DNA of 6,758 nt from DATBFU01 sp046735265. GTDB taxonomy: Bacteria; Acidobacteriota; Thermoanaerobaculia; UBA5066; Gp7-AA6. The stretch spans positions 1 through 6,758 of the forward strand of contig JBKPSZ010000262.1 in NCBI GenBank assembly GCA_046735265.1. The letters are read 5' to 3'. The notes beneath the pieces are model-generated. The model did no database searches. It was given only the letters and a program-made list of their open reading frames with translations, and was not told the origin of the DNA. Below, piece after piece: positions 1 to 5,935 of this stretch; the stretch's first letter is position 1, and the number at the start of each line of letters is the position of its first letter. The position numbers and the translations under genes are program-made.

Positions 1-1761
1 ACGACGCCGACGATGGCGCCGCAGCTCGCCGCGGCGGCGGTGACGGCGCGCGAGGCGTTGATCGATCGCGCGGCGCAGCGCTGGAAGGCGGATCGATCCA
101 AGTTGTCGGCGGGCGACGGGCGCGTTCGAGACGCCGCGAGCGGCCGTTCGGCATCGTACGGCGAGCTGACCCGGGGAGAGGATCTCGCCGCGACCGTTTA
201 CGCCGAGACCGCGCGAACGCCCGCCTCGTCCTGGAAAGTCGCCGGAAAAGCGGCGCCCAAGGTGGACGGGCGCGATTTCGTCACGGGCCGGCATCGCTAC
301 TCGTCCGACTGGACCCTGCCCGGTCTGCTGCACGGAAAAGTGCTGCGCCCCCCGTCCTTCCAGGCGACGCTCGTCTCGGTCGACTCGACCGCCGCGGAGA
401 AGATCCCGGGAGTTCGCATCGTTCGCGACGGAGACTTCGCGGGCGTCGCGGCCCCCGACGTGGCGACCGCCGAGCGCGCGCTCGCCGCTCTTTCGCCGCA
501 GTGGCGCGAGGTCGCCGGCCAGCCCTCGAACGCGAATCTCTTCGAGTATCTGCGGACGAAGGCGGGGCCGGCGGAGGAGCGGCAGGGAGGCGGCTCGATC
601 GAAGCGCTCGGGTCCGCGGACGTGAAAACCGAAGCGACGTACAGCGTCGAATACATCGCTCACGCTCCGCTCGAGCCCCGGGCGGCCGCGGCGGAGTGGA
701 AGGACGGGAAAGTCACCGTTTGGACCGGCACGCAGCGGCCCTTCGCGGTCCGCGAAGAGCTCGCCCGCGCTTTCCGGATCCCGGTGGAGAAAGCGCGCGT
801 CCTCGTCCCCGACACCGGTTCGGCCTACGGCGGCAAGCACACGGGCGACGCGGCGGTCGAGGCGGCGCGACTCTCCCGAGCGGCGGGCCGGCCCGTGAAG
901 GTCGTCTGGACCCGCGAGGAGGAGTTCACGTGGGCGTATCTCCGGCCCGCCGGCGTCATCGACGTGCGCGCGGGCGCTGCCCGCGACGGCGCGCTCGTCG
1001 CCTGGGAGTTCCACAACTACAACTCGGGCCCGGCGGCGATCGGGACCCCTTATGCCGTCCCGAACCGGTCGGTCCGGTTTCACCCGGTGGAATCGCCGCT
1101 GCGCCAAGGGTCGTATCGGGGGCTCGCCGCGACGGCGAATCACTTCGCCCGCGAGAGCCACATGGACGAGATCGCTAAAGCCGTCGGGATGGATGCGCTC
1201 GAGTTCCGCCGCAAGAACTTGACCGATCCGCGTCTTCGCGCCGTGCTCGACGCGGCGGCCGAGCGGTTCGGCTGGACCGGCAGGAAGACTTCGGAGGGGC
1301 GCGGCTCGGGGATCGCCTGCGGTGTGGAAAAAGGGGGCTACGTCGCGACGTGCGCCGAGGTGGAGGTCGACCGGAGCCGCCGGAGCGTGCGGATCGTGCG
1401 GGTCGTCGAGGCCTTCGAGTGCGGCGCGGTCGTCAATCCCGACGGCCTACGCAACCAGGTCGAGGGAGCGATCGTGCAGGGCCTGGGCGGCGCGCTCTTC
1501 GAGGCGATCCGCTTCGGGAACGGGAGAATCGAGAATCCCCACTTCGCCGAGTACCGGTTGCCGCGCTTCCCGGACGTCCCTCCGATCGAGGTCGTGATTC
1601 TCGACCGCCGCGACCTCGCATCGGCCGGAGCCGGCGAGACGCCGATCGTCGGCATCGCCCCCGCCCTCGGCAACGCGATCTTCGAGGCGAGCGGTCTGCG
1701 CCTGCGTCGCCTCCCGCTCCTGCCCGAGGGCGTGCTGCCCGCGCCCCCCGCCGCCGGCTAG
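1..1761 (+). CDS. Molybdopterin-binding subunit of a xanthine dehydrogenase-family hydroxylase (IorB/aldehyde oxidase type), 5' partial
   Basis: This is the large molybdenum-cofactor subunit of an oxidoreductase that hydroxylates N-heterocycles or aldehydes with water as the oxygen donor. The frame is open from base 1, and the residues before the first ATG (TTPT at 1-12) match the family's internal sequence, so that ATG at 13 is not the true start. About 150-180 N-terminal residues are probably missing, judged from the usual 700-740 aa of IorB-like proteins. Numbering from base 1 gives 586 visible residues. A Moco-binding loop GSAYGGK lies at 273-279. A typical IorB stretch with RGLAATANHFARES follows at about 373-386, then NPDGLRNQVEGAIVQGLGG near the C-terminus. 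The segment GAGETP carries the likely catalytic base Glu546. The order of segments fits IorB-type subunits rather than classical xanthine dehydrogenase. The cytochrome c gene 36 bp downstream is the probable electron acceptor. Substrate cannot be told from sequence. The family call is firm. Confidence 0.93.
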   Translation, partial: TTPTMAPQLAAAAVTAREALIDRAAQRWKADRSKLSAGDGRVRDAASGRSASYGELTRGEDLAATVYAETARTPASSWKVAGKAAPKVDGRDFVTGRHRYSSDWTLPGLLHGKVLRPPSFQATLVSVDSTAAEKIPGVRIVRDGDFAGVAAPDVATAERALAALSPQWREVAGQPSNANLFEYLRTKAGPAEERQGGGSIEALGSADVKTEATYSVEYIAHAPLEPRAAAAEWKDGKVTVWTGTQRPFAVREELARAFRIPVEKARVLVPDTGSAYGGKHTGDAAVEAARLSRAAGRPVKVVWTREEEFTWAYLRPAGVIDVRAGAARDGALVAWEFHNYNSGPAAIGTPYAVPNRSVRFHPVESPLRQGSYRGLAATANHFARESHMDEIAKAVGMDALEFRRKNLTDPRLRAVLDAAAERFGWTGRKTSEGRGSGIACGVEKGGYVATCAEVEVDRSRRSVRIVRVVEAFECGAVVNPDGLRNQVEGAIVQGLGGALFEAIRFGNGRIENPHFAEYRLPRFPDVPPIEVVILDRRDLASAGAGETPIVGIAPALGNAIFEASGLRLRRLPLLPEGVLPAPPAAG

Positions 1762-1785
1762 GCGGGCGCCTTTTCGCGCGCGCAA

Positions 1786-1791
1786 TAGAAT
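1786..1791 (+). promoter_or_regulatory. Possible -10 element of a leaderless promoter for the cytochrome c gene
   Basis: TAGAAT differs from the -10 consensus TATAAT at one base. It lies exactly 6 bp before the ATG at 1798, so the transcript would start at or next to the A of the start codon. No Shine-Dalgarno sequence is visible before this ATG, which fits leaderless expression. No convincing -35 box is visible. The site sits in an otherwise GC-rich 36-bp spacer. Confidence 0.4.
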
Positions 1792-1797
1792 CGCGCG

Positions 1798-3015
1798 ATG
1801 CGAAAAGTGCTTCGGTTCGTGGGTCTCCTTCTGCTCCTTCTCGTCGTCGCCGCGGGCGCGTTCCTGGCCTACGTCGCGGTGACCGGAATTCCGAAATATC
1901 CCCCCGGCCGTATCGAGCGGAAGGTCGAGATCACGCCGGAAAAGGTGGAGCGCGGGCGCAAGTGGGCGAACCTGACGTGCATCGGCTGCCACCAGAACCC
2001 GACGACCGGAAAGCCAACCGGCAAGCAACTTGTGGATGCGCCGAGGCAATTCGGCGTCATCTTCTCGAAGAACATCACGAAGGATCCTGTGCACGGAATC
2101 GGCTCCTGGACGGACGGCGAGCTGATCTACTTCCTGCGCACGGGGATTCACCGGACGGGACAGTACGTGCCCCCGTACATGGCGAAGTTCCCGCACCTCT
2201 CCGACGACGATCTCGAGTCCATCGTCGCTTTCCTGCGCTCGGACGACCCTCTGATGGCGCCTTCCACCGAGGACCCTCCCGGACAGACCCGTCCTTCGTT
2301 CCTGACGAAGGCCCTGTCCTACGTGGTCTTCAAGCCGCTTCCGTATCCGAAGGACCGTCTGAAGCAGCCCGATCCCCGTGATCGCGTGGCCTACGGGCGC
2401 TACCTGTCCTCCGCCATCGGCTGCTTCGCGTGCCACTCCGAGGATTTCAAGACGATCAACGAGCTCGAGCCGGAGAAGTCCAAGGGCTTCTTCGGAGGCG
2501 GCAACGCGATGATGGATCAGACCGGCCAGACGGTGGTGACGGCCAACATCACGTTCGACGAAGCGACCGGGATCGGCCGCTGGTCTGAAGAGGACTTCGA
2601 CCGGGCAATCCGCACCGGCGTGCGCCCGGACCGACGGGTCCTCTCGTTCCCGATGGTCCCGATGCCCGAGCTGACCCGCGAGGACACGGCGGCGCTTTAC
2701 GCCTACCTCGCGAGCGTGCCCAAGATCGTCCACGCCGTGCCGCCGCCCGCGAGCCGGCCTGTCGCGGCCGACGCGAGCGAAGGGAAGAAGCTCTACTACA
2801 GGTACGGATGCCCGTCGTGCCACGGCGATCACGGAATCGGGATCGGCGATCTCCGGAAGGCGGCCGAGCACTACCCGACCGACACGCAGCTCGTCGCCTG
2901 GATCAAGAACCCCTCCTCCTTCAAGCCAGGAACGAAGATGCCGAGCGGGGATGGCGTGATCTCCGAGGCGGACTATCCCGCTTTGATCGCTTACGTGAAA
3001 GAGCTCGGCCGCTAG
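1798..3015 (+). CDS. Membrane-anchored triheme cytochrome c
   Basis: This is a 405-residue c-type cytochrome that should sit on the periplasmic face and carry electrons, probably from the upstream molybdenum hydroxylase to the respiratory chain. Residues 1-30 hold a basic start (MRK, R6) and a hydrophobic run of about 20 residues, read as an uncleaved anchor or signal peptide. Three heme motifs are present: CIGCH at 61-65, CFACH at 209-213 and CPSCH at 338-342. Likely axial methionines are M128, M286 or M289, and M381 (in KMP). The first two domains look like a tandem duplication, because each has an NIT..........GIG.W segment after its heme site (ITKDPVHGIGSW and ITFDEATGIGRW). This pattern is known from cytochrome subunits of membrane alcohol and aldehyde dehydrogenases. 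The third domain is a separate class I-like unit. The ATG at 1798 is chosen because the hydrophobic anchor begins right after it. Family assignment is firm. The electron donor is inferred from gene order. Confidence 0.93.
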   Translation: MRKVLRFVGLLLLLLVVAAGAFLAYVAVTGIPKYPPGRIERKVEITPEKVERGRKWANLTCIGCHQNPTTGKPTGKQLVDAPRQFGVIFSKNITKDPVHGIGSWTDGELIYFLRTGIHRTGQYVPPYMAKFPHLSDDDLESIVAFLRSDDPLMAPSTEDPPGQTRPSFLTKALSYVVFKPLPYPKDRLKQPDPRDRVAYGRYLSSAIGCFACHSEDFKTINELEPEKSKGFFGGGNAMMDQTGQTVVTANITFDEATGIGRWSEEDFDRAIRTGVRPDRRVLSFPMVPMPELTREDTAALYAYLASVPKIVHAVPPPASRPVAADASEGKKLYYRYGCPSCHGDHGIGIGDLRKAAEHYPTDTQLVAWIKNPSSFKPGTKMPSGDGVISEADYPALIAYVKELGR

Positions 3016-3024
3016 AGGCGCGGC

Positions 3025-3636
3025 ATGCCCGGCATCCCGGAGGCCGTCCGCATTCCGTCGTCGGCGCCGTTTCTCCTCGGGCGGACTCCCGTGACGAATG
3101 CCGAGTACGCCGTGTTTCTCGAGTCCGGCCGCGTCCCGCCGCCGCCCTGGTGGAAGCGCGCGGGTTTCGACTCGCCGCGCCAGCCCGTCGTGGGAGCGTC
3201 CTGGGAGGACGCGAGGCTCTTCACGATCTGGCTCTCCGAGATGACAGGAGAACGCTGGAGGCTGCCGACCGAAGCGGAGTGGGAGTTCGCGGCCTGCGGC
3301 GGCCTCGCGGCTCCCGCGACCGCGTGGGGCGACGAGATCCCGCCGGGTGAGATTCCCGACGGACCGCTCTCCGCCCCCTGGGAGACGGGACGGGGAACGC
3401 CCAACGGGTACGGGCTCCTCGACATGGGAACGATCGTCCACGAGTGGTGCCTCGACTGGGCGGACGAAGCGCGCCAGCCGCCGCGCCGCGCGAGCCGCGG
3501 CGGATCGTGGCGGCACACGGTGCGATGGTCTTCGCCTTTCGCGCGGTCGAGCCTCCCGCCGGACTTTCGATATTCCGATTACGGGTTCCGGGTCCTCCTC
3601 GAGGAGGCGTCCGGAGATTCCGCGCCGACGCTCTAG
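3025..3636 (+). CDS. SUMF1/FGE-sulfatase-domain protein lacking the catalytic cysteines
   Basis: The 203-residue product has the formylglycine-generating enzyme fold signature: TPVTNAEYAVFL near the N-terminus, PVVGASWEDA and WRLPTEAEWEFAA (78-90) in the middle, YGLLDMGTIVHEW with HEW at 139-141, RGGSW at 158-162, and GFRV at 187-190 close to the end. True FGEs have two copper-binding cysteines just after RGGS. Here 162-186 contains no cysteine, and the only cysteines in the protein are C91 and C142, so sulfatase activation is unlikely. It is shorter than the usual 250-300 residues and lacks most of the leading GG.F.MG segment. Related cysteine-less proteins include NirV, PvdO and ergothioneine-type domains, but I cannot assign one of these roles. 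No signal peptide is visible. The gene starts 9 bp after the cytochrome stop, with AGAGG at 3014-3018 as ribosome binding site overlapping that stop, so translation is probably coupled. It shares its last bases with the convergent cupin gene. Confidence 0.85.
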   Translation: MPGIPEAVRIPSSAPFLLGRTPVTNAEYAVFLESGRVPPPPWWKRAGFDSPRQPVVGASWEDARLFTIWLSEMTGERWRLPTEAEWEFAACGGLAAPATAWGDEIPPGEIPDGPLSAPWETGRGTPNGYGLLDMGTIVHEWCLDWADEARQPPRRASRGGSWRHTVRWSSPFARSSLPPDFRYSDYGFRVLLEEASGDSAPTL

Positions 3637-3989
3637 CTCTTCGCTGCGGCGTACTGCGCCGCGCCCGTCAGGTGAAGCGAGACGTACGGCTCGTTTCCCA
3701 CGACCCAGCTGTCGTGTCCCGGCGCGATGAAGAAGGCCGTGCCCGGCGAGAGCACCTGTTCCGATCCGTCGCGCATCCGAACGGCGGCCCGCCCCGAGAT
3801 CACGAGTCCGACGTGCTCGACCTCGCAGAGCGGGGTGCCGGCGCTCGGTCCGACGTGCTCGGACCACTTCCAGCCGGGTTGATACGTGGCTCGCCCGATC
3901 GTCATGGGACCCAGGTGCAGGAGCTCGAAACGCCCCTTCTCGAACGTGCGGACTTCGTCGGGAGACTCGAATTTCTTCAAGAGATTCAT
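3633..3989 (-). CDS. Small single-domain cupin protein
   Basis: This 118-residue protein is a single cupin barrel of the Cupin_2 kind, probably cytoplasmic, with no signal peptide. Visible features are the family's N-terminal SPDEVRTFEKGRFEL, then IGRATYQPGWKWSEHV, which leads into the first cupin motif (candidate metal ligands in SEHV and CEVEHVG), and the second-motif region LSPGTAFFIAPGHDSW with a histidine in PGHD. Ligand choice is inferred. Such cupins bind a metal and may be enzymes or sensors, but no substrate can be named. It is the last gene of the minus-strand run and begins 31 bp after the upstream hypothetical gene. The ATG at 3989 has GGAG directly in front with no spacer, which is poor for ribosome binding. 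No in-frame start lies between it and the upstream gene's stop, so this start is kept. Its TAG stop lies in the same CTAG as that of the facing gene. Confidence 0.85.
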   Translation of the reverse strand: MNLLKKFESPDEVRTFEKGRFELLHLGPMTIGRATYQPGWKWSEHVGPSAGTPLCEVEHVGLVISGRAAVRMRDGSEQVLSPGTAFFIAPGHDSWVVGNEPYVSLHLTGAAQYAAAKS

Positions 3990-4020
3990 CTCCGGAGATA
4001 CGGCTGGGCGGTGCGCGGGT

Positions 4021-4617
4021 TCAGCTCCTCTCTCCCGCGAGCGCGGTCCACGCGATCAGCGCGGCGAGCTTCTGATCCGCGGTCCAGGGCGGGCCGAGCG
4101 GCTTTCCCAGGGCGTCGATCTCGCGGCGCAAGCGCTCGGGCGACCGGCCGAGGCGCTTCGAAGCGCGGGACCAGAGCTCCTTCTCCTTCACTTCGAGGAG
4201 CGGGAGACGGAGTGAGGCCGCCGCGTCGCGCAGGGCGCGACGGTAGTGCTCGCCGTCGGCGGTGTGGATGAGGGCGTGCGACGCGAGGATCTCCGGCAAC
4301 GCGGGGAGCGGTCGGCCCGACGCGAGGACGAGCCCGCCGGCCACGAGCGCGCGCCCCTTCCGGCGCGACGCGTCGGCCGCTTCCGAGAGCGCCTTCGCGG
4401 CGAGCCGTTCGGACCCCTTCTCGAGCCGGGTGAGCAGCTTCCGCGCCTCTTCGAGGCCGAGGTCCTCGGCGGCGTGGTACGGCTGGTTCGGATCCCCGGC
4501 CGCGACGAGCTCGACGCGGCGACGGTCCACGACCTCCGGGGCCACGGCGGTCCCGGCCACGGCCACGAGCGCCGCCCACCCCGAGTGCGGTCGCAGTCCG
4601 ATCGCGGCGTGGTCCAC
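4021..4617 (-). CDS. Conserved hypothetical protein, 198 aa, GTG start
   Basis: I do not recognise a named function. The product begins with a conserved-looking block, IGLRPHSGWAALVAVAG, followed by VVDRRRVELV and NQPYHAAEDLG. A charged helical middle and C-terminal half follow, rich in Arg, Glu, Lys and Ala. I recall this arrangement from proteins annotated only as hypothetical in several bacterial phyla. There is no signal peptide or membrane segment. The GTG at 4617 is chosen because it begins the conserved block and starts 10 bp after the bcp stop. The upstream ATG at 4698 would add 27 low-complexity Arg/Ser/Thr-rich residues read from inside bcp. No clear Shine-Dalgarno sequence precedes the GTG, so translation is probably coupled to bcp. 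The neighbours (thiol peroxidase before, cupin after) are compatible with an oxidative-stress or repair role, but that is inference only. Confidence 0.75.
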   Translation of the reverse strand: MDHAAIGLRPHSGWAALVAVAGTAVAPEVVDRRRVELVAAGDPNQPYHAAEDLGLEEARKLLTRLEKGSERLAAKALSEAADASRRKGRALVAGGLVLASGRPLPALPEILASHALIHTADGEHYRRALRDAAASLRLPLLEVKEKELWSRASKRLGRSPERLRREIDALGKPLGPPWTADQKLAALIAWTALAGERS

Positions 4618-4627
4618 GGGGCCGGGG

Positions 4628-5092
4628 CTACTTCCCGACCGACGCCAGGATCTCGTCCGCGTGGCCGTCGGGCTTGACCTTCGGCCAGACGGCCGCAACC
4701 TTTCCCTTCTCGTCGATCACGTAGGTCACGCGATGGATCCCCATGAACTTGCGGCCGTAGAGCGACTTCTCGCCCCAGACGCCGTAGTCCTTCACGATCT
4801 TCTTGTCGGTGTCGGCGAGCAGGCGGAAGGGGAGGTCGTACTTTTCGGCGAATTTCTTGTGCGACTTCTCGTCGTCCACCGAGACGCCCAACACTTCGAT
4901 CTTCCGCTTGCGGAACTTCGAGTAGTCGTCGCGGAAGCCGCAGGCTTCCTTCGTGCATCCGGGCGTGTCGTCCTTCGGATAGAAGTAGAGGACGATCTTC
5001 CTGCCGCGAAAGTCCTTGAGCGAGACGGACTCGCCGTCCTGATCCGTGGTCTTGAACTCGGGAGCCCTGTCGCCGACTTCGAGCAGCGCCAT
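4628..5092 (-). CDS. bcp: Thioredoxin-dependent thiol peroxidase Bcp (peroxiredoxin Q)
   Basis: This peroxiredoxin reduces hydrogen peroxide and organic hydroperoxides in the cytoplasm with electrons from thioredoxin. From the chosen start it has 154 residues, close to E. coli Bcp. The active-site block is YFYPKDDTPGCTKEACGFRD, with peroxidatic Cys46 after T43-P44-G45 and resolving Cys51 five residues later, as in two-cysteine atypical Bcp enzymes. The C-terminal half has HRVTYVIDEKGKV with the conserved strand. The ATG at 5092 is preferred over a GTG at 5113 because a strong AAGGAGGA (5099-5106) sits 7 bases before it and the family begins at this point (VGDRAPEF). It is the first confidently assigned gene after a small damaged-looking ORF and is followed closely by a hypothetical gene and a cupin gene. 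The assignment is secure. Confidence 0.97.
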   Translation of the reverse strand: MALLEVGDRAPEFKTTDQDGESVSLKDFRGRKIVLYFYPKDDTPGCTKEACGFRDDYSKFRKRKIEVLGVSVDDEKSHKKFAEKYDLPFRLLADTDKKIVKDYGVWGEKSLYGRKFMGIHRVTYVIDEKGKVAAVWPKVKPDGHADEILASVGK

Positions 5093-5098
5093 CTCGAA

Positions 5099-5106
5099 TC
5101 CTCCTT
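5099..5106 (-). promoter_or_regulatory. Strong Shine-Dalgarno site of bcp
   Basis: AAGGAGGA on the minus strand has its GGAGG core 7 bases before the ATG at 5092. It fixes that ATG as the start of bcp and rules against the GTG at 5113, which lies upstream of this site. Confidence 0.85.
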
Positions 5107-5126
5107 CGGTCACTTCGTCGGTTCGA

Positions 5127-5198
5127 TCACCTGGATGTAGTTGAGCCCGCGAAAAGGAGGAGCACCGGGAGAAGACGGGAAGTCTTCGAGAGTCTCAT
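5127..5198 (-). CDS. Tiny signal-peptide-like ORF, 23 aa, possibly frameshifted or remnant
   Basis: The ATG at 5198 is preceded by a near-ideal GGAGG (5204-5208) with a 5-base spacer. The peptide has a basic start (MRLSKTSR) and a hydrophobic core (LLPVLLLFAG), like a signal peptide or a single membrane segment, then stops after STTSR. In the -1 frame the same stretch runs on as GLNYIQVIEPTK and stops at 5110-5112, 17 bp before the bcp start. G/C at the third codon position is high in the first frame up to about 5148 and high in the second frame after it, as expected if one base has been lost or a middle part deleted. So it may be a small protein of about 29 residues with a frameshift, a remnant of a larger exported protein, or a real 23-residue peptide. 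I do not recognise a family. The upstream racemase gene ends at 5243. Confidence 0.4.
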   Translation of the reverse strand: MRLSKTSRLLPVLLLFAGSTTSR

Positions 5199-5242
5199 GT
5201 GTGCCTCCGTCGGCAAGCCTATTCCCGAAGCGAGCGACGGTG

Positions 5243-5935
5243 CTACGGCTCCAGGGCCTTCGCGACCGCCGCGCGTGCGAGCAGTCGCGTCGAATCGAGA
5301 ACCGGGAGAGGCGAAGTTTCGGGCCGGACGATCAGGGGGATCTCCGTGCAGGCGAGCGCCGCCGCGTCGCAACCCTCGCGGGCGAGGGAACCCATGACCC
5401 GGTCGAACATCGCGCGGGTCTCATCGGTGAAGACCGCATTGACGAGCTCGCCGAAGATCGCCCGGTTGATCGTTTCGCGGTCGGACGGACCCGGAATGCG
5501 CCATTCGATCCCGAGCGGCTCGAGCGCGCTCGGATAGACGGGACTCTCCATCAGGTAGCGCGTGCCCATCACGCCCACGCGTCGATAGCCGCGGCGCCGC
5601 GCCTCGCCGGCGACGACCTCGGCGATCGAGAGCCATGGGATCGGAGAGGCGGGCCGGACGAGGGGCAGCGCCTGGTGCAGAGTGTTGTCCGGACAGATCG
5701 CGAAGTCGGCCCCCGCGTCCGCGACCTTGCGGGCGGAGTCGAGCATCAGCTCCGCCACGCCGGCCCAGTCCCCGCGCCGGATGAACTCCATGTGCCGCGC
5801 CATGGGAATCGAGGAGAGCGTGACCTCGGGGTGGTCGTGCTCGCCCATCGCGCCGAATCCCTCGATCGCGATCGTCCGATAGCAGAGGGCGGCTCCCTCC
5901 GCGCTGCAGGCGACGATTCCGATGTGGCGCGTCAC
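5243..5935 (-). CDS. Aspartate/glutamate racemase family protein
   Basis: This is a PLP-independent two-cysteine racemase that should interconvert an acidic or other amino acid between L and D forms in the cytoplasm. The 230 residues match the length of E. coli YgeA. The first catalytic cysteine is C81 in AICPDNTLHQ, and the second is C196 in ALACTEIPLI. The N-terminus HIGIVACSAEGAALCYRTI and the central RRVGVMGTRYLMES are also typical. The GTG at 5935 is chosen because the family starts there and because it forms a GTGA overlap with the stop of the gene before it. A GGGGG run about 8-12 bases upstream is a weak ribosome binding site, so coupling is likely. The first active-site motif is CPDNT, whereas many relatives have CNT or C-T-N-T. 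Substrate specificity is unknown. Confidence 0.9.
   Translation of the reverse strand: MTRHIGIVACSAEGAALCYRTIAIEGFGAMGEHDHPEVTLSSIPMARHMEFIRRGDWAGVAELMLDSARKVADAGADFAICPDNTLHQALPLVRPASPIPWLSIAEVVAGEARRRGYRRVGVMGTRYLMESPVYPSALEPLGIEWRIPGPSDRETINRAIFGELVNAVFTDETRAMFDRVMGSLAREGCDAAALACTEIPLIVRPETSPLPVLDSTRLLARAAVAKALEP

Noticed and set aside
1762..1785. A GC-rich stretch with a short T run after the hydroxylase stop, considered as a terminator.
   Set aside because: The TTTT comes after only a very short GGCGCC-type repeat, and there is no convincing stem before it.
1350..2381. A plus-strand open frame bridging the hydroxylase and cytochrome genes.
   Set aside because: It is an Arg-rich shadow in another frame of two well-supported genes.
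1447..3867. A very long minus-strand open frame of about 800 codons opposite the hydroxylase, cytochrome and SUMF1-like genes.
   Set aside because: Its translation is Arg/Gly/Pro/Ala-rich with no recognisable domain. It is antisense to three genes with clear family motifs. Long antisense frames are expected in GC-rich coding DNA.
4618..4698. A 27-residue N-terminal extension of the 198-aa hypothetical protein from the ATG at 4698.
   Set aside because: It lies mostly inside bcp and reads as Arg/Ser/Thr-rich shadow sequence. The conserved block begins at the GTG at 4617.
5093..5113. A start of bcp at the GTG at 5113.
   Set aside because: The strong AAGGAGGA lies downstream of that GTG and is well placed for the ATG at 5092.
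4262..5140. A plus-strand open frame of 292 codons opposite bcp and the 198-aa gene, with a fairly smooth acidic second half.
   Set aside because: The smooth part is the exact antisense of Bcp, which has its catalytic motif and a strong ribosome binding site.
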